Assembly: GCA_016935195.1 (NCBI GenBank)
Contig: JAFGRL010000152.1
Coordinates: 26,192-90,191, forward strand
From: Sedimentisphaerales bacterium
GTDB lineage: Bacteria > Planctomycetota > Phycisphaerae > Sedimentisphaerales > Anaerobacaceae
Reading direction: 5' to 3'
DNA length: 64,000 nt
Part shown: one piece after another, positions 18,988 to 27,449 of the stretch
Layout: every line of letters begins with the position of its first letter
Position numbering within the stretch: the first letter of the stretch is position 1
Notes under the pieces: model-generated
What the model saw: only the letters and a program-made list of their open reading frames with translations
What the model was told of the DNA's origin: nothing
Database searches by the model: none
Made by a program: the position numbers and the translations under genes

Positions 18988-19953
18988 TCAAATTGTTACG
19001 TTAAGATACTCCGTGTCGGCAGCAAAGCGAATGGCTCCTTCATAGGCAGCAGGAATAACAATAATATCGCCACTGTGAAATTCGACTGCCTCTGTTGTTT
19101 CGGCTGAAACAATCTTTCCCTGGCCGGTTAGGATAATTAAAGTTTTCATTTGTCCGGGTAAAAGAAGCACCTCACAGCTGTCAGTTTGATGCACTTTGTC
19201 TATTTTGAAGTATTTGCTGTCTACTAAGCGTCCTTCGGTTGTAACAGAGAGGTCGTCTTCTGTCGGCTCGAAGTGAATGCTCTCTAAGGCCTCTTCAATG
19301 TGAAGCTGCCTGGAATTTCCCTTTTCGTCAACTCTGTTCCAATCGAAAACCCTGTATGTCGTATCAGATGGTGTTTGAATCTCTGCAATCAAAAGACCAG
19401 CACCTATACTATGTACAGTCCCTGCCGGCAGAAAGTGGCATTGACCGGCCTGAACTAGCACTTTTTTCAGAAGCTTTTCGACAGTTCCTTCTTTTATTGC
19501 CTGGGCAAATTCATTTCGTTTCACGCCTGACTTCAGACCTTTGTAAATATAGGCTCCTGCCTGAGCTTTGATAATGTACCAGCACTCGGTCTTTGGCTCA
19601 CCCTTGCCTAATCGCCTGCATGTTTGGGTATCCGGGTGAACCTGCACACTTAAAATGTCTTCTGCGTCCAGGAATTTGATAAGAAGCGGAAATGGTAAAG
19701 AGAAATTCTCATTACCTGTTATTTCTTTAGGGTAAATATCAATCGCTGAACGAAGAATCCAGCCCGATAGTTGACCATTAACGATAACGGATTTATCCTC
19801 CGGCAAATCCGCCAGCTCCCAGCTTTCCCCAATCTTCTCAAAAGGGGGGATGTCTTTGCCGAAAATTTCCCGCAGCTTCTGTCCGCCCCATATTCGTTTT
19901 TTGAATATAGGCTTTAATCTCAGTGGATATGGTTCCCTATTTTTCTCAGTCAT
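18988..19953 (-). CDS. manA: Mannose-6-phosphate isomerase, class I
   Basis: Interconverts fructose-6-phosphate and mannose-6-phosphate, feeding GDP-mannose synthesis. The zinc cupin motifs are present: R-I-W-G-G near the start, V-Q-V-H-P-D, K-T-E-C-W-Y, G-T-V-H-S-I-G-A-G and the arginine in Y-R-V-F-D-W-N-R. Length 321 aa is typical of the shorter (YvyI-like) class. I prefer ATG 19953 (M-T-E-K-N) because it sits right at the stop codon of the upstream gene (ATGACTGA arrangement), implying translational coupling; an alternative start lies 18 bases upstream. Confidence 0.9.
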   Translation of the reverse strand: MTEKNREPYPLRLKPIFKKRIWGGQKLREIFGKDIPPFEKIGESWELADLPEDKSVIVNGQLSGWILRSAIDIYPKEITGNENFSLPFPLLIKFLDAEDILSVQVHPDTQTCRRLGKGEPKTECWYIIKAQAGAYIYKGLKSGVKRNEFAQAIKEGTVEKLLKKVLVQAGQCHFLPAGTVHSIGAGLLIAEIQTPSDTTYRVFDWNRVDEKGNSRQLHIEEALESIHFEPTEDDLSVTTEGRLVDSKYFKIDKVHQTDSCEVLLLPGQMKTLIILTGQGKIVSAETTEAVEFHSGDIIVIPAAYEGAIRFAADTEYLNVTI

Positions 19954-20566
19954 CTTTTGAAGGCTTAACAAACAGCAATGGAAAAACTATGTCGCTGATA
20001 CAACATGGAAGCCACACTGCCAGGAATAGAAAAACAAAGCTAACAGTTATAATCCATACAGAAATCTGTCCTGCCATTGCCATGATCATGTGAAAGGATG
20101 AAGCCCAGGTGCTAAGCAGAACGTGGCCGGCGTGCGGAAACTTTGTCTTGGGCCAAAAGCAGGCAATAAATATACCCGCCAGCGCTGCGGGATTGACGAT
20201 ATACCATTCTTCAATAAAACCAATGTGTTTATGTGCCTCCATTCCGAGCAAGGTCTCTGCCAGATATGGTATTATTGAGTCACTTAAGGTTGCTATCACT
20301 ATTGAGCCCAGATATCCGACGACCAAAACCAAAAGGAAATTCTTTTTTCTCGTGTGCAGCTTGAATATAGAAGCTGTTACCATGGCGCTTAATACCACAT
20401 GAGCAGGATGAAATATGTAAAAAAGCCTGTGGATTATATGGTACTCGGCATTTCTGAATAAAAGCATACAAGCTATGCCGCTCAGTGCTCCGAGGAGAGT
20501 AAATGGAGCATGAGATTTCAGCTCTGCCGATATCAGGGTTAGTCTTGTCGTAAATTTCATGGTCAT
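19946..20566 (-). CDS. Hypothetical polytopic membrane protein, 206 aa
   Basis: Five or six hydrophobic segments are visible (about residues 20-37, 48-65, 74-95, 120-140, 150-170, 172-200). His residues cluster near segment borders (H-I-I-H-R-L, F-H-P-A-H, E-A-H-K-H, P-H-A-G-H), which would suit metal binding or transport, but I do not recognise a family. It overlaps the start of manA by 8 bases and is probably the first gene of a three-gene operon ending with the flavoprotein at 17309. Confidence 0.6.
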   Translation of the reverse strand: MTMKFTTRLTLISAELKSHAPFTLLGALSGIACMLLFRNAEYHIIHRLFYIFHPAHVVLSAMVTASIFKLHTRKKNFLLVLVVGYLGSIVIATLSDSIIPYLAETLLGMEAHKHIGFIEEWYIVNPAALAGIFIACFWPKTKFPHAGHVLLSTWASSFHMIMAMAGQISVWIITVSFVFLFLAVWLPCCISDIVFPLLFVKPSKDD

Positions 20567-20829
20567 TCAACTCTTCATTTGTTGTATGTTGCTAAAAATA
20601 GTTTCTTAAGACGAATTAATGTTTCGGAACAAGTTACTTTATTGTTAGTCGTCTCCGCAGTCAATTGTTTTTTACTTCTGTCGTCAGATAACTATGGTGG
20701 GCTCGAAATGACAAGACGTGCTCTTGATTTAATTATGATTGCTTTAGTCTCGCGGTCGGCTTCTATATTCCAACATCACAGCAGGTATGGAACTATGGCC
20801 ATTTATTGATTTGCCGGCCTAAAGCAACA
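20567..20829. other. Intergenic region, nothing recognised
   Basis: A short open frame crosses it on the plus strand but has no start signal or recognisable product. The terminator hairpin of the next minus-strand gene begins at 20830. Confidence 0.5.
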
Positions 20830-20864
20830 ATTAGCCCGTGCACTTTTCCGGCGCACGGGCTAAT
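20830..20864 (-). terminator. Strong hairpin after the 78-aa membrane protein gene
   Basis: ATTAGCCCGTGC (20830-20841) and GCACGGGCTAAT (20853-20864) form a perfect 12-bp stem with an 11-base loop, 64 bases past the stop codon of the minus-strand gene at 20929. There is no long T tract, so the terminator call rests on the stem and position. Confidence 0.6.
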
Positions 20865-20928
20865 TATCTGCGTGTTACATCTTTGTGTAATCGTCAATGT
20901 CTGCAAATGAAATTACGTCAGAGTAATG

Positions 20929-21165
20929 CTACGCAACAGCCCTTTTCCTGCGGAAGAGGAAGACGATGACGCCCAAGGCTATCAGGCCGACAAGTCCATT
21001 CTCGCCTAACATACCTATCAAACCTGTCAGATTGGCCACAACACGTCCAAAGAATGGGACCCCTTCGCCAAAAAGGATTTCCACAGCAATGCCAAGGGCA
21101 ATCAGTAATAAAGCAATTTCGGTAATTTCAACCAGCCACTTCTTGAGTTCTTCCAAAAAATTCAT
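20929..21165 (-). CDS. Small two-helix membrane protein, 78 aa
   Basis: An N-terminal amphipathic piece (M-N-F-L-E-E-L-K-K-W-L) leads to a first helix (I-A-L-L-L-I-A-L-G-I-A-V), a Gly/Pro loop, and a second helix (L-V-G-L-I-A-L-G-V-I-V-F-L-F) closed by R-R-K-R. The end resembles the hydrophobic-plus-basic tail of protein-sorting signals, but the protein is too short to be a typical substrate and lacks a PEP motif. AGGAGAGA sits 6 bases before the ATG. Function unknown. Confidence 0.7.
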   Translation of the reverse strand: MNFLEELKKWLVEITEIALLLIALGIAVEILFGEGVPFFGRVVANLTGLIGMLGENGLVGLIALGVIVFLFRRKRAVA

Positions 21166-21385
21166 ACTTGTCTCTCCTATTTAATGTAATCATATAAAAC
21201 CCGCTATTAATGGACTTCATCGCCTTGACTCGGCTAATCATTTTGTTTTTCTTTAATCTTTCTTGGTGAATTTAAGGTGCAAGCTCGTATTTTGCAGGGC
21301 TTGTGCCGGCAAAAAGGGGGGCTGAATAAAGACACTAACAACAGGCATATCAGTAGTGATAAGCCTGTTAATTAAACTCTTTTAC

Positions 21386-21415
21386 TTGACATAGCAAGGC
21401 AGAATTAGGTATAAT
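21386..21415 (+). promoter_or_regulatory. Consensus sigma-70 promoter (TTGACA-18-TATAAT)
   Basis: TTGACA at 21386-21391 and TATAAT at 21410-21415 are both perfect, with an 18-base spacer. The transcription start expected 6-8 bases downstream of the -10 box falls at about 21421-21423, i.e. on the ATG of the small gene at 21422. Confidence 0.75.
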
Positions 21416-21421
21416 TTAAAT

Positions 21422-21595
21422 ATGAACGGAGGAGGTTTTTACTTCATTTTGCGCTTGGCGCTCATTGTAGTAATATGGGCATTCGTATGGAGTGCGATAG
21501 AGCCTAAGACAAGGCTTATGCGAGTTTTGAGAGCTGCCGTGCTGCTTCTTGTACTTTTGGCCATATCCACCACAATGAAAATTATAGGTTTATGA
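21422..21595 (+). CDS. 57-aa membrane protein, probably leaderless mRNA
   Basis: ATG at 21422, TGA at 21593. Two hydrophobic helices (about residues 6-23, F-Y-F-I-L-R-L-A-L-I-V-V-I-W, and 38-49, A-A-V-L-L-L-V-L-L-A-I) are joined by a basic loop (P-K-T-R-L-M-R). The perfect promoter just upstream leaves no room for a 5' leader, so the GGAGGAGG found inside the first codons cannot act as a normal upstream binding site. Function unknown. The opposite strand has an overlapping 72-codon frame that I regard as a shadow. Confidence 0.6.
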   Translation: MNGGGFYFILRLALIVVIWAFVWSAIEPKTRLMRVLRAAVLLLVLLAISTTMKIIGL

Positions 21596-22161
21596 ACGAG
21601 CATTAGCTTTTTCAAGACTAAAAAATACAACCAATTCTCTCTGTCTGCCCTAAACATGTGCGATAACCTTTGATTTTTATAACTTCAGTGATGATAACAA
21701 GTTATCGGACGCATTGTTTTTTGATAATTTTTTTTCGTTCACTGATTTTATTGACATCTTGATTGAAACTTGTTAATATAAGTTAAGATATCATCAGGAC
21801 CAAAAAGTCATTCGAGAGGATGGCAGGGGTCATTCAAGATTTTAGAGGTAAATGCTTCATCGATGATTAAAGAAATCGTATGATTTTCTGACTTCTTTTT
21901 TTTAAGGTTGTCTGCAAAGCCTAATCGACGGGAAGTAGATAGTATCTTGTCGGGGAGAAAAACTGGTGGTTGAGGGTAAGGAAAAAAAGAGAGTGAGCGG
22001 GCTGTATCATCGTTTTTTGAACCCCTTAATTTGGGACGCTAGTCCTTCTTATCAAATTTTTTGACCGGGTTGGTGTATTACCGCGCCCGGTAAAAATAAT
22101 ATCAAGTGATTGAAATGTAGATAGGCGAATCTTTGGCGAGGTTATTTTTAGGAGATTAATT
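21596..22161. other. Long leader of the TpsB/TpsA operon
   Basis: After the promoter at 21751-21779 about 380 bases remain before the first start codon. The leader has poly-T stretches (21896-21903), a hairpin-prone CCGGGTTGGTGTATTACCGCGCCCGG (22064-22089; arms of about 5 bp) and no recognised riboswitch. Confidence 0.4.
21751..21779 (+). promoter_or_regulatory. Sigma-70-type promoter for the two-partner secretion operon
   Basis: TTGACA (21751-21756), a 17-base spacer, and TAATAT (21774-21779). It points to the gene at 22162 and would give a leader of about 375 bases. Confidence 0.55.
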
Positions 22162-24054
22162 ATGGATGGTTACAATAGGATAAAATGGTTTTACGTTCTT
22201 TGCTGTATTGTCTTTTGTGCCGTTGCAGGAAATGTTATAGGCAAGTCTTCTGATATTGTAGAACCTACCAAGACCGAGGCCCAGCTTAAGCTTGAAGAAA
22301 AGGCCAAAGAAGAAAAGAAGGAAAAGAAGAGAAAAACTGCTGCAGAAATCAGCCCTGAAGAAATTGCAAAACTAACTTTGCCGGAAGATACAAGTTCTCT
22401 GATGACCGCAAGGCAACTGCGCATCAGCGGCAATACTCTGCTGACGACCGAAGAATTGTTATCGAACATTCCTTTGATATATAACGCCTCCGAGATGCCC
22501 CTGTTGAAAGCCGAGAGCACCAACCTTTATGATTTCAGGGGACTGTGTGACATAATCGAAAACCCTGGCCAGCCTCGTCAAATTTCCGCAAGGACTATTC
22601 GGGGTCTTACACAGTGCATCCTTGCTGTCTATAAAAACAAGGGCTACTCCGGTATATTCGTGTCTGTTCCGCCTGCAGCTCTCAAGGGCGAACAACTGAA
22701 GGACGAAGTTTTGCTCATAAACGTTACCGAAGCCCCGGTTACTTCAGTAACTACAAGCTACTTTACTCCGGAAAATGAAAAGGTAGAAAAAGGGTATCTG
22801 AATGATTCGTTCCTGCGGGAATGGACACCTATCAAGGTCGGAGAGGTGGGAAAACAGAAGAAGCTGGAAGATTATGTTAACCTGCTGAATCTTAACCCCG
22901 ACAGGTACATCTCTGCAAGAGTGTCAAGGGGTGCCGAACCAAACACACTGGCCGTTGGTTATAATGTTTATGAGGCTAATCCATGGCATTGGTTCCTGCA
23001 GATTGACAATGCCGGCACCAAGGACAGGCGATGGGCTCCGCGGTTAGGACTTATTAACACGAACCTTTTGGGTATAGATGATATGCTTACCGTGTACCAT
23101 CAGGCTCCCTGGGACTCAGATTTTGATGAAGATTATTCAGTATACGGCAGTTATGACTTCCCGCTTTTAGGCCCTGACCTGCGTCTCAATATTTTTGGCG
23201 GCTACAGTGAATTTGATGTTCAGGGTGGCGGCGGCATCGATTTTCTGGGCAAAGGCTCGTTGTACGGCGGAGAATTGCGCTACAATGTTTTGCAGACTCA
23301 AGGATGGTTCTTTGACGTTACGACTTCGCTAAGTCACGAAGAAAGCGAAGTTTCCTCTTCGATATTCAGCGCGATATTAGGCTCTGAAGTTGATATGGAC
23401 ATTTGGGGCGTAGGCATTGATGTGCATCAGCGTAGTGATATGTCAAATACATCTGTTACATTTGACCGCATCGAGAGCGTTGGCGGCTCCAGTCAGCGAA
23501 GATACTGGGATGGAAGCACCGGTGCGCGAACAAATGCCGACCGTGATTTTGTGATATACACTACTGCGGCCAGTCACGGCCAGTACCTGGATCCTAATAA
23601 AGTTCAGCGCTTGAGCGGCTCGGTTCGCTGGATAGTGCCCACAGCAAGGCTGGTGCCCGCAAAAATGACTACGTTCGGAGGCATGTACACTGTAAGAGGA
23701 TACAAAGAAAGCAAGATAATAACTGATGGCGGTGTGCTCGCATCGGCTCAATACGAGTTCGACCTGGTAAAGCATGCCCAGTCAATGGAAGAACCAAAGC
23801 TGGCGCCGGAGAAAAAGCCCTTCTTAAGGAAACTTGCTCCTTTGGCTTTCTTTGATTACGGCCGTGCCAGAATAGAGGAGCCCGTGCCGGGTGAGTGTGA
23901 CGCGGAGGATTTGTTCTCGGTAGGATGCGGCGTGCTTGTTGAGCTTGGGGACAACTTCAGTGGAGCCGTGTATTACGGTCATCCACTTGAGACCACAGAT
24001 GACACAGAACAAAACCATGGCAGGATTCATGCCAGCTTAATGCTGAGATGGTAA
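22162..24054 (+). CDS. TpsB outer-membrane transporter (ShlB/FhaC/HecB family)
   Basis: Exports the TpsA partner encoded next. A signal peptide (residues 1 to about 25) is followed by a charged Glu/Lys helix (about 30-60), POTRA-type domains (about 78-245; R-Q-L-R-I-S-G-N-T-L-L is the first strand and helix), and a 16-strand-type barrel from about 260 (W-H-W-F-L-Q-I-D-N-A-G) to a C-terminal outer-membrane signature ending in L-M-L-R-W. The VRGY/F-type loop motif is present as T-V-R-G-Y-K-E-S. Length 630 aa is normal. The ribosome binding site AGGAG lies about 10 bases upstream. Confidence 0.88.
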   Translation: MDGYNRIKWFYVLCCIVFCAVAGNVIGKSSDIVEPTKTEAQLKLEEKAKEEKKEKKRKTAAEISPEEIAKLTLPEDTSSLMTARQLRISGNTLLTTEELLSNIPLIYNASEMPLLKAESTNLYDFRGLCDIIENPGQPRQISARTIRGLTQCILAVYKNKGYSGIFVSVPPAALKGEQLKDEVLLINVTEAPVTSVTTSYFTPENEKVEKGYLNDSFLREWTPIKVGEVGKQKKLEDYVNLLNLNPDRYISARVSRGAEPNTLAVGYNVYEANPWHWFLQIDNAGTKDRRWAPRLGLINTNLLGIDDMLTVYHQAPWDSDFDEDYSVYGSYDFPLLGPDLRLNIFGGYSEFDVQGGGGIDFLGKGSLYGGELRYNVLQTQGWFFDVTTSLSHEESEVSSSIFSAILGSEVDMDIWGVGIDVHQRSDMSNTSVTFDRIESVGGSSQRRYWDGSTGARTNADRDFVIYTTAASHGQYLDPNKVQRLSGSVRWIVPTARLVPAKMTTFGGMYTVRGYKESKIITDGGVLASAQYEFDLVKHAQSMEEPKLAPEKKPFLRKLAPLAFFDYGRARIEEPVPGECDAEDLFSVGCGVLVELGDNFSGAVYYGHPLETTDDTEQNHGRIHASLMLRW

Positions 24055-24150
24055 AAGGAGGTTTTCACTGGCAGTATAGCCGGAGTGAATACACAGTGTG
24101 TAGAAGGAGCCAAAAATGTTTGAGATTTATTTAGATAGAGAGGAAGGAAA

Positions 24151-27100
24151 ATGAAAAAGCTAAGAAGATTTTCGAGAGAGTACTATTTTAGGCAGATCAT
24201 GGCCTGCTGCCTGGTGAGCTTTATGGTCTTCGGCATACCAGCGAGGGTTGCGATGGCTGCACCAGCAAATCCTGTTGTCCCACAGGGAACGATAGATGCC
24301 GCAGGAAATACCCATAATCTGGGTCAAAACAGTAACCTGTATACTACCAACGGCACTATCATCAACTGGGATACTTTCAATATTTCTGATGGGCCTAGGG
24401 AATCTGTTACGTTTCATCAGTATAATACAGGAGCTACAGCTTTAAGTTCCGACTCGGCTGTCTTAAACAGGATTACTACTGGAGGTCCCAGTCAGATTCT
24501 TGGTGACCTCAACGCAAATGGACGGGTTTTTATCGTTAATCCTGCCGGTATTGTCTTTGGTTCCAGTGCAACTATCAATGTCAGCCAGTTAGTTGCTTCC
24601 GGCCTGGATCTTGCCAACGATGATTTTTTGGATGGTCTACCTTATGAATTTACTGAAAATCCGGACTTCATTGGCGCTGATGATGGAATCGTAACGAACG
24701 AGTCTAGTGACTTCCAGAATGCCAAACGACTCTATCTTATCGGTAGACAAGTTATTAACAGAGGTCACCTGGTAGCTGATGAATGTGTTATTATGGCTGC
24801 TGGGGACACCGTGCTTATCAGCGAGAACAGCCCGGTTTCAGTTCAAGTTGAAATGGGAGATGGTTGGTCCTCTGGAGATGACCTTTATCAAGTTAGAAAC
24901 GAAGATGGCGATGGAATCCAAGTAGATGGTGAAACCGCGCAGGTGATTCTTGCTGCTGGCGATATCTGGTCTGCGGCACTGATAAAAGCCTCCTCTGATG
25001 GCGGCTCTGACGCTGTAGCCACAGTTGATATTGTTGCTCGTGGTAATGTGGATATATGGGAAAACATTATAGTTGATGCTGAGGCAAGCGGGTCAGACAA
25101 TGCTACTGCTTTGGTTGATATCAAGGGCGATACGGTTACGCTGTGGGGTAGCAATCCTGCTGGTGATGGCGATATCATAGTTACAGCCAAAACATCTTCG
25201 GGTTCTGGTGATGCAACTGCCAGTGTGAGAATTGATGCCGAAGGTGATGTTATTTCCAACAACAGCGGCGATATAGAGGTAACGGCAACGGCAGGCTCAA
25301 GTGATAACGGCGATACGAGCGATGCTCTTGCTACGCTTGAGATCGATGCCAAGGGAATGGCTGAAGCCGACGGCGATGTGATCATAGAACCGTTTGGGGA
25401 CTTTGATGTTGCGGCAAGCACCGAAGACGATGAGGGCAGCGCCACGGCTACTGTGGATATTGATGCCGCGGGCGATGTAGAGATAACCGGAGGTAAATCC
25501 GATAAGGACGGCATATTGGCCGAGGCTTCCGGCGGACTGAATAACAACGCCGAAATTGATATTGCGGCTGGCGGTGATCTTGAGCTACTGAGCGGAAGCT
25601 GCAACGAGACCAAGATAACAGCATTGGCTCATGATGGCGGAATTAATAACGCCGATGTTTTGATTTGCACTGATGGCGAAGTTACGCTTGTCGCAGAAGG
25701 CATAAGCAGCAAAGCCAAAATAGAAGCTTTAGCTAAGTGTGCTAATTCTGATAACATCGCAACTGTCGGGATCGGAGCAAAGGGCGAAGAAGGTGTCGAG
25801 GTTAAAGCCGGCTTTGGTGGTAAGGCTGCAATAGAAGCTGTAGCTGAGGATGGCTATACTAATACTGCCAGTACCATAGTTTGTACTCAGGGTGGCGTTG
25901 ATGTAATAGCACAACTCGGCGGTGATGCTGGAATATTAGCTCAGGCTAAAGATGGCTATTTCACAGATGCCTATGTAGGAGTTTGTGCCATTGATGATGT
26001 TCTGGTTCAATCTGGTGATGTGGATAAGCAAGGTTGCCACGCTTTGATAAGGACAGAAGCTGAGTCACAGGAATTGTGTGACCAGGAGACAACCGCTGAT
26101 GCTAAGACTGTAGTTGTCTCACATAATGGTTGTGTTGACGTATTAGCCTTTAACGGCGGCCACGCCGGTATAGAAGCTGAGGCTCAAGGCGCACATAATA
26201 ATACCGCTGAAGTCGGGGTCGCAGCTGGTGCCGATCTTTCACCGCAGGTTATGGTCGTACCTGATTATCCTAACGGTGACAAGATTTCATTGGTTATTGA
26301 CAATCTTGAGATTCTGCCTGAAACAGGAAATGTTCTTGTAAAGGCTTACGATAACGGTACTGAAGCTCAAATATTGGCTTGGGCCCACAACGCCTATCCA
26401 ATATACGTTCCTGGAGATGTTGAGCCAGAGATGGTTCCAGGTGAAAACACAGCCGATACCGTAGTTTGTGCCCCAGGCTTGGTTAAAGTATACGCAGAAG
26501 ATCAAGGTTACGAAGCCAGGATAAAATCTCTTGCAGGCTGGTGCGGTGACGAGGAATCTATCAACAAAGCTACTACCCAGGTTTACGCAAGTGAGGTCGA
26601 TGTTGATGTTTCGAGTCTCCGATATGGGCAAGGCATATGGGCATATGCTTTTGGTGCTGACGAAAACCCACATGTACCTGGGGAAATGCTGCTGGATTAC
26701 CTAGGTGAACCTTATACTGATGATTATTATTGCATGACCGAACATGGTGAAGTGGCGTGGACCGATGGCGATGCCGTTTTAATCATTCAAGACTTCGGCA
26801 AGCGTGGTGATAACTGTCCTGACTGTCCCCCCTGTCCCTGCGAAGAAGAAGAATTGTTAGCACCTGTTGCACCGCTTGCTCAGTTCGACATTCCGAGGAT
26901 AGAAGGTTGTCCCGGGCTGATGCTGGCGGCAGCGTCTGAACTTGGAATTACAGCAGAAACTCTTCAGATTGCTATAGGAAACGCCCTTGCACTTAATCCG
27001 AGCTTGCAGCCTTGCCAGGCGTGTGCGTCACTTGTAAATGCCGCAAGTGTCTTAAGAGATGAAGACGGCTCACGAATGGCTGCTATGATCCAGGCGTTCA

Positions 27101-27387
27101 ACACACTGGCTCCGGCCGATGCACCCTTTACACCTGAAATGGCCACTTCGATTGCTACAGCTTTCGAAGGTGCTGCCGAAGGAACTCAATACGCATCGTT
27201 GATGGAATATATTGATGCTTTCGTTCAGTATGTTACCATCCTGGACGCTAATCTGGGCTCACCGGTAGGCGATTCGATGGCATTTGTTATGGAAAAATAT
27301 GGTACAGGAGCAATGGATAGCGATAACGCTAATATAACAGCGTTCCTTACAACACGTATAGAAGGTTCAGAAGCATTCGGTGACTGA
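24151..27387 (+). CDS. TpsA exoprotein with filamentous-haemagglutinin N-terminal (TPS) domain
   Basis: A signal peptide (1 to about 36, ending A-M-A-A) is followed by a TPS domain (about 37-270) with L-N-R-I-T-T-G-G-P-S-Q-I-L-G and the N-P-A-G-I-V-F-G motif that TpsB recognises. Residues about 270-860 are beta-helix-like, with recurring D-(I/V)-x-A-x-G-D-V and A-x-(A/V)-x-D-G-G-x-N-N-A units rich in Asp, Gly and Ala. A Cys/Pro cluster (C-P-D-C-P-P-C-P-C-E-E-E-E, near 888) then joins a helical C-terminal domain (about 905-1078) of unknown function. It follows tpsB by 96 bases with GGAAGGAAA before the start. The protein is expected at or outside the outer membrane. Confidence 0.85.
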   Translation: MKKLRRFSREYYFRQIMACCLVSFMVFGIPARVAMAAPANPVVPQGTIDAAGNTHNLGQNSNLYTTNGTIINWDTFNISDGPRESVTFHQYNTGATALSSDSAVLNRITTGGPSQILGDLNANGRVFIVNPAGIVFGSSATINVSQLVASGLDLANDDFLDGLPYEFTENPDFIGADDGIVTNESSDFQNAKRLYLIGRQVINRGHLVADECVIMAAGDTVLISENSPVSVQVEMGDGWSSGDDLYQVRNEDGDGIQVDGETAQVILAAGDIWSAALIKASSDGGSDAVATVDIVARGNVDIWENIIVDAEASGSDNATALVDIKGDTVTLWGSNPAGDGDIIVTAKTSSGSGDATASVRIDAEGDVISNNSGDIEVTATAGSSDNGDTSDALATLEIDAKGMAEADGDVIIEPFGDFDVAASTEDDEGSATATVDIDAAGDVEITGGKSDKDGILAEASGGLNNNAEIDIAAGGDLELLSGSCNETKITALAHDGGINNADVLICTDGEVTLVAEGISSKAKIEALAKCANSDNIATVGIGAKGEEGVEVKAGFGGKAAIEAVAEDGYTNTASTIVCTQGGVDVIAQLGGDAGILAQAKDGYFTDAYVGVCAIDDVLVQSGDVDKQGCHALIRTEAESQELCDQETTADAKTVVVSHNGCVDVLAFNGGHAGIEAEAQGAHNNTAEVGVAAGADLSPQVMVVPDYPNGDKISLVIDNLEILPETGNVLVKAYDNGTEAQILAWAHNAYPIYVPGDVEPEMVPGENTADTVVCAPGLVKVYAEDQGYEARIKSLAGWCGDEESINKATTQVYASEVDVDVSSLRYGQGIWAYAFGADENPHVPGEMLLDYLGEPYTDDYYCMTEHGEVAWTDGDAVLIIQDFGKRGDNCPDCPPCPCEEEELLAPVAPLAQFDIPRIEGCPGLMLAAASELGITAETLQIAIGNALALNPSLQPCQACASLVNAASVLRDEDGSRMAAMIQAFNTLAPADAPFTPEMATSIATAFEGAAEGTQYASLMEYIDAFVQYVTILDANLGSPVGDSMAFVMEKYGTGAMDSDNANITAFLTTRIEGSEAFGD

Positions 27388-27420
27388 ACACTAATGCGAA
27401 GATAGTCATTTGTTAGATAG

Positions 27421-27449
27421 GCCTGCTCCCCAAAGGGAGCAGGCTTTTT
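27421..27449 (+). terminator. Rho-independent terminator of the tpsBA operon
   Basis: GCCTGCTCCC (27421-27430) pairs perfectly with GGGAGCAGGC (27435-27444), loop of 4 bases, then TTTTT. Convergent with the TPR gene that ends at 27448, so it may work in both directions. Confidence 0.92.

Noticed and set aside
21439..21657. 72-codon minus-strand frame opposite the 57-aa membrane protein
   Set aside because: The plus frame has a consensus promoter and clear membrane helices; the minus frame has neither.
24888..25613. 241-codon Ser/Ala-rich frame antisense to tpsA
   Set aside because: Its low-complexity composition follows from the Asp/Gly/Ala repeats on the other strand.
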